Program-made: the position numbers and the translations under genes
Notes under the pieces: generated by a model
Told to the model about the DNA's origin: nothing
The model's input: only the letters and a program-made list of their open reading frames with translations
The model's database searches: none
Shown: in pieces, positions 1-5,321 of the stretch
How positions within the stretch are numbered: the first letter of the stretch is position 1
Layout of the letters: the number at the start of each line of letters is the position of its first letter
Assembly (NCBI GenBank): GCA_964642165.1
Contig: CAZXOC010000257.1
Coordinates: forward strand, 1-10,728
DNA length: 10,728 nucleotides
From: CAYRVX01 sp964642165
GTDB taxonomy: Bacteria; Planctomycetota; Phycisphaerae; SM23-33
Direction: 5' to 3'

Positions 1-55
1 GTAGAAGCCAGCATCGAAACGTCACGGGACCCGGGTTCGATTCCCGGCGCCTCCA
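1..55 (+). ncRNA. ssrA: tmRNA (SsrA RNA), 3' end only
   Basis: The segment ends in a complete T-arm: stem 31-35 (CCGGG), loop 36-42 (TTCGATT), stem 43-47 (CCCGG). It is followed by a seven-base acceptor strand CGCCTCC (48-54) and discriminator A55. No anticodon arm lies immediately upstream. Instead there is GTAGAAGCC...GAAACGTCACGGGAC, which has the form of the region before the tRNA-like domain of tmRNAs. tmRNA rescues stalled ribosomes together with SmpB. The 5' tRNA half and the tag-peptide reading frame lie outside the window, so neither can be checked. The terminal CCA is not fully encoded beyond A55 (the next bases are TTGG). A long-variable-arm tRNA is the alternative, but the upstream bases do not fold as a variable arm. 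Confidence 0.82.
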
Positions 56-56
56 T

Positions 57-87
57 TGGAAAGAGCCCCGCAGCGGGGCTCTTTCCA
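57..87 (+). terminator. Hairpin terminator of the tmRNA gene
   Basis: Bases 57-70 (TGGAAAGAGCCCCG) are the exact reverse complement of 74-87, with a CAG loop at 71-73, giving a perfect 14-bp stem two bases after the tmRNA end. The A/T-rich foot of the stem supplies CTCTTT on the 3' side. No long T tract follows, so it may work in both directions or as a 3'-end processing and stability element. Confidence 0.85.
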
Positions 88-193
88 TAGAGCAGTTGAG
101 CAGGAGACAGGAGAGCAGTAGAGAACACCCAGACGCCCCCCAGCGCCGTAACCTTTGACAAGACAATGATTAGCTCAACCGCGGTCTCCTGAG

Positions 194-221
194 TCCCGAG
201 CGAGCGAAGCGAGTCGAAGGG
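194..221. repeat. Dispersed-type short palindromic repeat (GAGCGAGCGAAGCGAG core)
   Basis: The 28-bp stretch begins TCCCGAGCGAGC and ends GCGAGTCGAAGGG. It belongs to the kind of CCCGAGCGAAG...GTCGAAGGG motif that recurs between genes in many environmental genomes and produces spurious peptides such as RPSTRFARSG. Only one copy is seen in this window, so its repeat status rests on recall of similar motifs and not on copies here. Confidence 0.45.
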
Positions 222-407
222 CGTTCTCCTGCTCTACTCTCCGCCGCTCGCTCGCCGCCCATCGCGTGATACGCCTCCAAGTGAGTCCCGTCATACATCT
301 GCCTTCGCCAACTGCCGTTACGACAGTCGCCGGTTCCGGGGGTTCCGGCCACTCTTGCCAGTAGAGGCTCGCTCGCAAACCCTCGTCCCGTGAGAACGGC
401 GCGGTGC

Positions 408-431
408 CATGAGGCTCATATGAGCCTCATG
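408..431. repeat. Perfect 24-bp palindrome, candidate operator or hairpin
   Basis: Bases 408-419 (CATGAGGCTCAT) are followed directly by their reverse complement at 420-431, with no spacer. A perfect palindrome this long without a loop fits a binding site for a dimeric regulator better than an RNA hairpin, although a slightly shorter stem with an ATAT loop could also form. It lies about 320 bases upstream of the yoaP-like gene and about 320 bases after the tmRNA terminator. No target gene can be assigned. Confidence 0.6.
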
Positions 432-438
432 TGAGCGT

Positions 439-605
439 CTTCCTTGTCCGAGACGAGGAAGCCGATGGCACCGGTGCCATCCACCTCATGACCGGCCGAC
501 TCTGTCGGGACTCGATGACGGCTGAGTCGCATCACTGCCCAAGCCGCTGCGCTCTTGCCTTGGGGGCGCTTGCAGCAGACAATCGCCACGGTCCCGGGCG
601 GGACC
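439..605. repeat. Cluster of short hairpins upstream of the yoaP-like gene
   Basis: Several independent inverted repeats follow the 24-bp palindrome. CTTCCTTGTC (439-448) pairs with GACGAGGAAG (452-461) with one G-T wobble. GATGGCACCGGTGCCATC (464-481) is a perfect 18-bp palindrome. CCGAC (496-500) pairs with GTCGG (504-508). GACTC (509-513) pairs with GAGTC (524-528); this cannot co-form with any larger overlapping fold. GGTCCCG (590-596) pairs with CGGGACC (599-605). The density suggests a structured leader or small RNA, or accumulated palindromic elements. The last hairpin ends about 135 bases before the ribosome-binding site of the gene at 752. Confidence 0.45.
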
Positions 606-751
606 GGGATCTGCCGGACGTCGGACATGGGAGGCCGGCCCGGCCCGTGATTCTCGCAGCATGGTACTTCAGGTTGCAGCGCTACGAGGACGGGGCGCTT
701 CGGCCGCGGACCTGCAACTACCGTCGGGACACCCTCGAACGGGAGGCCAGT

Positions 752-1513
752 ATGAGAGAGTACGAGGTCGTTGACACCAATGCCGACAACATCGGCGGTT
801 GTGGCTTCTGCGGATACAAAGATGGCAAGAACGAGGGGCATCGACGCAAGGCCAGTTGGCTCAGGAAGCGCTACGCGGAAGGGCTGAAGTTCAAGGTGCT
901 CCGCTCACGCGAATCCGGTGATGTCGGGATGATCGAGTATGCGCTTGGCAGGTATGCATGGAGACCGGTCGAGGCGGAGGGTTACCTTGTCATCCATTGC
1001 TTGATGGTCAATGGCAAGCACAAGGGGAAAGGACTCGGCGCTCTCCTGCTGCGCAGTTGTCTGACGGACGCGAAGAAGAGCAAGTGCCGAGGGGTCGCAG
1101 TGGTCACAAGTTCAGACAGCTTCATGGCAGGAAGCGGTTTCTTCATCAAGGCGGGTTTCGTCTCCGTGGAGAGCAGCCCTCCCTATGAGCTGCTCGTCAA
1201 GAAGCTCAGGAAAGCAGCCCCTGATCCTCGTTTCATCGTCGACAGGGAGCGAGTATTGAAGAGGTACAAAAAGGGCCTCACGATCCTGGCTGCCGATCAG
1301 TGCCCTATGGTTCCAAAGTGTGTGAAGGACATTGCGGAGGCGTCCCGAGCCCTGGGGCTGAAGACGAAAGTGGTTCCAATCAGGAGCGCCAAGGCATCAA
1401 GGGAGCTTCCGACGCCCTATGGCGTGTTCAGCATTATCTACGATGGAAGGCTGATTGTGGAGCGTCCGGTCAGCGCTAGGAGATTCACGAACATCATGAG
1501 TAAGCTGACATAA
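752..1513 (+). CDS. YoaP-like GNAT acetyltransferase with C-terminal thioredoxin-like domain
   Basis: A 253-residue protein resembling the Bacillus YoaP family of GNAT N-acetyltransferases. Residues 1 to about 150 are the GNAT fold. The acetyl-CoA pyrophosphate loop is VNGKHKGKGLGALL (87-100), and YLVIHCLMV (78-86) is the preceding strand. The C-terminal part, about 175-253, matches the YoaP-like domain, with LTILAADQCP (176-185), a Pro-rich TPYGVFSIIYDGRLI segment and Cys184/Cys190. An N-terminal CGFC (Cys17-Cys20) is notable. Start 752 is chosen because GGGAGG sits at 741-746 and the length then matches the family; the frame stays open back to 431, but the extra residues look non-coding. 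Composition is less GC-rich and wobble positions are more A/T than in downstream genes, which suggests acquisition by transfer. The family's substrate is unknown to me. Confidence 0.85.
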   Translation: MREYEVVDTNADNIGGCGFCGYKDGKNEGHRRKASWLRKRYAEGLKFKVLRSRESGDVGMIEYALGRYAWRPVEAEGYLVIHCLMVNGKHKGKGLGALLLRSCLTDAKKSKCRGVAVVTSSDSFMAGSGFFIKAGFVSVESSPPYELLVKKLRKAAPDPRFIVDRERVLKRYKKGLTILAADQCPMVPKCVKDIAEASRALGLKTKVVPIRSAKASRELPTPYGVFSIIYDGRLIVERPVSARRFTNIMSKLT

Positions 1514-1583
1514 GGACTACATGGACATCGAGATGCTCGGATGACTTCTGCCATAACAAGCCAGTGCACCGGCTTCTGCTACG

Positions 1584-1599
1584 CCTGCGGCTTCGCAGG
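1584..1599. repeat. Small hairpin downstream of the recombinase remnant
   Basis: CCTGCG (1584-1589) and CGCAGG (1594-1599) form a perfect 6-bp stem with loop GCTT, 16 bases past the stop codon of the minus-strand recombinase remnant. It is followed by AC on the plus strand, as are the two palindromes inside the remnant. On the minus strand it reads GTCC-TGC-GAAGCC-GCA-GG, similar to the element at 1763-1792. No T tract follows in either direction, so it is not a clear terminator. Confidence 0.4.
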
Positions 1600-1762
1600 A
1601 CCCGTGACCGGCACGTTAGCCTCCTCGGTACCATCCCTCCCTCTGCTCCCGCCAGCCCACGGGCAGGCCCTTCTGAAGCCTCCGTAGGCTGATCCCCTCC
1701 GGCTCTTCGCCCCGCAGTATGGCCTCGACGATATCCGGCGCCAGGCTCGTCAGCCGGAGCAT

Positions 1763-1792
1763 CCGCCTTCGCGAAGGCTTCGGCGGACAGGT
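1763..1792. mobile_element. 30-nt palindromic insertion, in frame within the recombinase remnant
   Basis: The insert lies exactly between the codons of YVGR and MLRLTSLAP, which are contiguous in the family. It begins CCGCCTTCGCGAAGGC, which contains the perfect palindrome GCCTTCGCGAAGGC (1766-1779 on either alignment of its ends). It continues TTCGGCGG, closing an outer TCCGCC/GGCGGA stem, followed by a six-base tail ACAGGT. Read on the minus strand it adds the residues TCPPKPSRRR. Its size, hairpin shape and open reading through all ten codons recall the protein-embedded palindromic elements known from Rickettsia, though no sequence relation is claimed. Confidence 0.55.
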
Positions 1793-1873
1793 CCGGCCGA
1801 CGTAGGTGCGGTCGACGCCGAGCGCATGGGTCAGGTCCTCGAGGCTGGGGTACTCGCCCGACTCGATGTGCTT

Positions 1874-1905
1874 CCGGCTCCGCCCGGGGGCTGCGCCGGA
1901 CGCGC
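1874..1905. mobile_element. 32-nt palindromic insertion causing a frameshift in the recombinase remnant
   Basis: The insert separates GHRWQ from KHIESGEYPS, which would otherwise join without a gap as in relatives of the form RWRKLLETG. It is an imperfect inverted repeat: CCGGCTCCGCC (1874-1884) against GGCTGCGCCGG (1889-1899), 9 of 11 positions pairing around a CGGG loop. A six-base tail ACGCGC follows. Like the 1763-1792 insert it is flanked by T on the left and has the plan TCCGNC...GNCGGA plus a tail starting AC. At 32 nt it shifts the frame by two and would have inactivated the gene. Confidence 0.5.
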
Positions 1906-2021
1906 CTGCCAGCGGTGGCCCTCAGCGATGGCCTCCATGAGCGTGTGGTTGGCCCCGTTGCCGCCTGCCTCACGCCGGGTCGCCGGGACGGCGGTCGCCA
2001 GCCCAGAGGGAATCGAACCAC

Positions 2022-2100
2022 GGCAAGGAGTTGGCGCGGCTCGGTCGTGGCCGGTACGATCAACACGTGCTCACAGCGGCGCATGGAGGCTGAGGAACGG
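2022..2100 (+). promoter_or_regulatory. Presumed promoter region of the secreted-protein gene
   Basis: About 80 bases between the recombinase remnant and the ribosome-binding site of the gene at 2112. No convincing -35/-10 pair can be picked out. The position and the lack of an upstream co-directional partner within 500 bases are the only reasons to expect a promoter here. Confidence 0.3.
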
Positions 2101-2111
2101 AAGGAAAGGCC

Positions 2112-3353
2112 ATGACGGGCAGCGGCGTGTTCTGGTTGGTGGCTGCGGCGGCGGCGACGGCGCTTGCGGCAAGCGGGGGCGAGTCGTCGGCCCCGGCGGC
2201 GGCGGCGGCGCGGGATTACCGCTTCGACGGGAAGATCACCCGGGTCGTGCTGGAGAACTACCTGTCCCGGGCCATCACGCAGATGGACTTCCTCCACGAC
2301 GCGGCCAGCGCCGACGAGAACCTCCGCATGCTCCGGAACGTCGGCGCGAAGTTCGCCGGACGAGCGATCTACGCCTGGGGCCGAGAGGGCGACCAGGAGA
2401 GGCGTTTCGCCTCGGCCCGCGCGATCGCCGCGAAGGTTCACAAGTCCGACCCGGACATGATCCTCCAGGGGTGCATCTTCGAGATCGTCTCGACGGACGT
2501 GAACGGGATCGCCATGCCGCCGTGGCTGTTCGAGGCGTTCGCCCGGCCCGTCGAGACGCGGAACTTCCGCTACGAGGACATGCTCTACGCCGACGGCCTG
2601 TTCCGCGACAAGTGGGGTCGCGCCCGGTCCGTTCCCGACATGAGTCGCCTCGAGACGCGGATGTGGTTCGTGTACGTGGCGAGGCGGCACATCGACCTGG
2701 GCGTCGAGGCGATCCACTTCGGCCAGGTCCGGCTGATGGACCGCCGCGACCGCGACCACGTTCACTGGCGGGACATGATGTCGCGTGTGCGGGCGTGCGC
2801 CGCCAAGCGTGCCCGGCGCCACCTGGTGCTCTGCGACGCCCACGTGCCCAAGGGCGGGGTCGTGCACGAGGGCAAGCTGATGTTCGATTTCCACTCGTTC
2901 CCGCTGCGGGTCGCGGAGGTGCCCGGCCGGGGCGAGCGGGGCGAGCTGCGCATGGGGTACCTGGACGCGATCTTCGGCCGCAGCAAGGGCGGCGTGACGC
3001 CCAGCGGCTGGTCCTGCAAACACCTGCCGTACCTCGTGGAACTGGACAACTTCGGCGTCAGCCGACATCGGGGCAAGGCTGCCGACGACTGCTTCGTCTG
3101 GGGGTACGACGAGATCTGCTGGTTTGCCCGCCAGAGCGAGGCGTACCGCAACGACTGGCTTCGGTACGCGTGGAAGTGGCTTGGCGAGCACGACCCCGAC
3201 GGCTTCCTCCAGATGCCCGGCAGCCGCTGCCTGGCGGTCCCGGTGGATGGGCGACGCCAGTACAGGGCCAACACGGCCAGCGCCGCCTGCCCGAACGGCT
3301 TCAACCAGGAAGAGACCATCCGCGCCGTCTGGGCCGCCGACCGGCGCCGATGA
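2112..3353 (+). CDS. Secreted protein of unknown function, glycosidase-like (TIM-barrel-like) family
   Basis: A 413-residue protein with a short exported N-terminus (hydrophobic FWLVAAAAATALAASGG, residues 7-23, then an Ala-rich linker). The mature part begins near DYRFDGKITRVVLENYLSRA. It matches, from memory, a family of uncharacterised secreted proteins from Planctomycetes, Verrucomicrobia and Bacteroidetes. Conserved-looking blocks are NVGAKFAGRAIYAWG, DPDMILQGCIFEIV, YVARRHIDLGVEAIHFGQV, HLVLCDAHVPKGG, DFHSFPLRVAEVP, GGVTPSGWSCKHLPYLVELD, WGYDEICWFARQSEAYRNDW and a C-terminal GFNQEETIRAVW. Alternating hydrophobic strands ending in acidic or aromatic residues suggest a beta/alpha barrel such as a glycosidase; the catalytic role is unproven. 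AAGGAAAGG (2101-2109) precedes ATG closely. The gene converges with the GH92 operon, so it is not co-transcribed with it, but a shared role in polysaccharide use is plausible. Confidence 0.85.
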   Translation: MTGSGVFWLVAAAAATALAASGGESSAPAAAAARDYRFDGKITRVVLENYLSRAITQMDFLHDAASADENLRMLRNVGAKFAGRAIYAWGREGDQERRFASARAIAAKVHKSDPDMILQGCIFEIVSTDVNGIAMPPWLFEAFARPVETRNFRYEDMLYADGLFRDKWGRARSVPDMSRLETRMWFVYVARRHIDLGVEAIHFGQVRLMDRRDRDHVHWRDMMSRVRACAAKRARRHLVLCDAHVPKGGVVHEGKLMFDFHSFPLRVAEVPGRGERGELRMGYLDAIFGRSKGGVTPSGWSCKHLPYLVELDNFGVSRHRGKAADDCFVWGYDEICWFARQSEAYRNDWLRYAWKWLGEHDPDGFLQMPGSRCLAVPVDGRRQYRANTASAACPNGFNQEETIRAVWAADRRR

Positions 3354-3553
3354 CCCCCCCGCGAGCCGCACCCTCGTGGGCGAGTGCCTGGGACGCTCTT
3401 CCGCCGCGGCGGGGATTCGCCGTTCGACTTGGCTCACGACTTGCTGTGGCCGCGGCGGTCGGGGCGGCCTGCGGCCTGGTGGCTGCTGGGCATGCCCTGC
3501 TGCTTGTTCGGTGCTCCCCGTGAGGTGCTCAACGGAGGCGATCGGGGCGAGGC
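3354..3553. other. Convergent intergenic region, no clear terminator
   Basis: Two hundred bases between the 3' ends of the secreted-protein gene and the symporter gene. It contains the perfect palindrome CCGCCGCGGCGG (3401-3412) and an imperfect inverted repeat around GGGCATGCCC (near 3489-3498). Neither is followed by a T run on either strand. Transcription from both sides probably ends here by a factor-dependent route or by GC-rich stems alone. Confidence 0.5.
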
Positions 3554-5293
3554 TCACTGGGGCTCGTCGGGCGGCAGGTGGCGGTACCAGGTGAAGGCCA
3601 GGGCCCCTACGGCGAGCACGGCGGCGGCGAGGCACAGCGCCGCGTAGCCGTGCCAGTGCCCCACGAGGTACATGGGGAACAGGTAGAAGCCCGTGATGGC
3701 TACCATGCCCAACGCGACGTTGAGGGCGGCGCGGCCGAGCTTCTCCGAGGGGGCGGCCAACTGCTCGGCCGACAACTCGGCCTGCCGGCGGATGGGGCGC
3801 CAGGCCCCGAAGGGGCGGACGGTGCGGTAGAACGATACGAGCACGCCCGGGCGGACGGGGTCGGTGGCGAGCGTCACGGCGACGCAGGCCACGAGGGAGC
3901 CCGCGCAGATCAGCGGGAACGTGGCGTACAGCGGGAGGCCCGGCAGCACCAGCCGCACGGTGGACAGCAGCACGCCCGTCAGCGTCCCGGCCGCATAGCC
4001 CCAGCCGTTGGTCCGCCACCAGTACCAGCGGAGGACGTTGGGGATCACGAGCGCGGCGACGATCTCCATCATCAGCCAGTTCCAGATGTCCTTGATGGAG
4101 GTGTAGCGTGTGCCGATGGCGATGCCCGCCAGGACGAGGCCGATGGTGGCGACGTAGGAGGCGCGGACGAGGTGCCTCTCGTCGGCCTTGGGGCGGACGT
4201 AGGGCTGCCAGAGGTCGCGGACGATATAGGACGCCCCGCTGTTGACGGTGGAGCTGAAGGTGGACATGAAGGCGGCGAGCAGCCCGGCGACGACGAGCCC
4301 GCGGACGCCCATGGGGAGGAAGTCGCGGAGGACCATGGGCATGACCTTCTCGGGGTCGGAGACGCTGCGGACGGCGGTCAGTGCGAGCAGGGCGATGCCG
4401 GCGCACATGCCCCAGCGGACGATGAGGAAGACGCTCCAGGACGCGCCGATCTTGGCGGCGTCGCGCGGCGTGCGGGCGGCGAGGAAGCGCTGGAAGTCGT
4501 ACATCTGCGCCGGCCCGCCGGCGTTCATCAGCAGCCCCTTGAGCACCCAGACGATGACCAGCGCGCCGAAGAGCTCGTAGCCCTCGTAGCCCTTCGTGCT
4601 CGCCATCTCGCCCAGGCGCCACGTGGGCACGAGCGAGGTCCAGCCCTCGCCGAGGCCGCCCAGGGCCTCCGGCGTGAGCTGCGTGTAGGCCACCACCGCG
4701 ATGAGGATGCCCGCCAGCGTGAGGATGACGGTCTGGATGACGTCGGTGACGACCACGCTGTAGAGCCCGCCGAGCAGGACGTAGAGGGTGGTCGCGGCGA
4801 AGATCAGCACGGCGCACGCCGCGGGGGACAGGGCGACGTACTCCGAGACGAACTTGCCGATGCCCTGGAAGGCGTAGCCGATGAAGACGGCCTGGGTGAC
4901 GACGGCCATGAAGGCGTAGGCCAGGCGAGCGGCCCGTCCGCCGGCGTCGTCGCCGAAGCGGGTGACCATCCACTCGGCCCCGGTCATGACGCGGGAGCGC
5001 TGGACCCACTTGCCCATGTAGGCCAGGAAGAAGGCCCCCATCATCCAGCCCCACATCCAGTGGTGCCACATGCTCCGCATGCCCATGACGAACAGCAGCG
5101 AGACGATCCACATCGTGCCGGTGATGTCGAAGTTCGACACGGAGCCCGACATGGCCAGCGCCAGCCAGTGCATGCGCTTGGAGCCGAGGAAGTAGGCCCG
5201 GAGGCTCCTCGACGCGCGCTTGCGGTACCAGAAGCCCAGGCCGATGACGACGAGGAAGTAGAGGACGATGACCGCGTAGTCGATGGGTGCCAA
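3554..5293 (-). CDS. Sodium:solute symporter (SSS family), probable sugar transporter
   Basis: A 579-residue polytopic membrane protein of the SSS/SGLT family with about 13-15 hydrophobic helices. The start IDYAVIVLYFLVVIGLGFWY (residues 4-23) is the usual first helix. The region of SMWHHWMWGWMMGAFFLAYM is rich in Trp and Met. AFMSTFSSTVNSGASYIVRD (about 341-360) corresponds to the helix whose Ser/Thr residues form a sodium site in SSS proteins. The start is TTG (5293-5291), supported by AGGAG eight bases upstream; no in-frame ATG fits as well. The TTG falls 28 nt after the GH92 stop, so the two are co-transcribed. Substrate is inferred from context as a sugar released by the GH92 enzyme; SSS members also carry sialic acids, amino acids and other solutes. 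The C-terminus (about 500-579) has a charged loop followed by two extra helices. Confidence 0.93.
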   Translation of the reverse strand: MAPIDYAVIVLYFLVVIGLGFWYRKRASRSLRAYFLGSKRMHWLALAMSGSVSNFDITGTMWIVSLLFVMGMRSMWHHWMWGWMMGAFFLAYMGKWVQRSRVMTGAEWMVTRFGDDAGGRAARLAYAFMAVVTQAVFIGYAFQGIGKFVSEYVALSPAACAVLIFAATTLYVLLGGLYSVVVTDVIQTVILTLAGILIAVVAYTQLTPEALGGLGEGWTSLVPTWRLGEMASTKGYEGYELFGALVIVWVLKGLLMNAGGPAQMYDFQRFLAARTPRDAAKIGASWSVFLIVRWGMCAGIALLALTAVRSVSDPEKVMPMVLRDFLPMGVRGLVVAGLLAAFMSTFSSTVNSGASYIVRDLWQPYVRPKADERHLVRASYVATIGLVLAGIAIGTRYTSIKDIWNWLMMEIVAALVIPNVLRWYWWRTNGWGYAAGTLTGVLLSTVRLVLPGLPLYATFPLICAGSLVACVAVTLATDPVRPGVLVSFYRTVRPFGAWRPIRRQAELSAEQLAAPSEKLGRAALNVALGMVAITGFYLFPMYLVGHWHGYAALCLAAAVLAVGALAFTWYRHLPPDEPQ

Positions 5294-5321
5294 CGCAGCG
5301 TCTCCTGTCGCCCGGGGGGGC
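5294..5321 (-). promoter_or_regulatory. Ribosome-binding site that decides the TTG start of the symporter
   Basis: On the minus strand the gap reads CGACAGGAGACGCTGCG and then TTG. AGGAG is eight bases before the TTG. The nine bases ACAGGAGAC are also found before the first gene of the operon (10116-10124), which supports the choice of start. Confidence 0.7.

Larger units (their letters stand above)
88..751. other. Long gene-poor region between tmRNA and the yoaP-like gene
   Basis: About 660 bases without a convincing gene. The open frames here have no recognisable family and poor ribosome-binding sites. What it does hold is listed separately: a dispersed-type palindromic repeat (194-221), a perfect 24-bp palindrome (408-431) and further hairpins up to 605. 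A loose inverted relationship is also visible between 109-128 (GGAGAGCAGTAGAGAACACC) and 220-242 (GGCGTTCTCCTGCTCTACTCTCC). It could reflect an old duplication or a large imperfect stem. Confidence 0.6.
1616..2021 (-). pseudogene. Broken recombinase (resolvase-type) C-terminal fragment
   Basis: Read on the minus strand, two frames together give the C-terminal part typical of site-specific recombinases and their small stand-alone relatives. The upstream frame gives ANHTLMEAIAEGHRWQ (from about 1955 down to 1906). The second frame gives KHIESGEYPSLEDLTHALG and then, from 1762, MLRLTSLAPDIVEAILRGEE and PEGISLRRLQKGLPVGWREQ, ending in TAA at 1616-1618. LAPDIVEAIL is a hallmark of this family. Two insertions interrupt it: 32 nt at 1874-1905, shifting the frame, and 30 nt at 1763-1792, adding ten residues in frame. 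No catalytic domain is present. The 5' limit is uncertain; a VRFPLGW-like segment near 2000-2021 in another frame may be part of it. It is most likely a scar of a lost mobile element or prophage. Confidence 0.65.

Noticed and set aside
155..183. TTGACA at 155-160 as a -35 promoter element
   Set aside because: There is no acceptable -10 hexamer at 16-18 bases. The downstream sequence AACCGCGGTC is not promoter-like.
431..751. Upstream in-frame extension of the acetyltransferase
   Set aside because: The residues look non-coding and overlap hairpins. The start at 752 has a good ribosome-binding site and gives the usual family length.
416..841. 141-codon minus-strand frame containing several Cys pairs
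   Set aside because: It overlaps the true start of the acetyltransferase gene, has no ribosome-binding site and resembles no family.
2001..2021. Minus-strand GGTTCGATTCC resembling a tRNA T-arm
   Set aside because: The flanking bases do not form the 5-bp T stem and no acceptor or anticodon stem can be built.
1494..5111. Minus-strand frame of about 1,200 codons across the symporter, the convergent gap and the recombinase remnant
   Set aside because: It is a shadow of the symporter and of the plus-strand secreted-protein gene. The translation is His/Arg/Pro-rich with no motifs.
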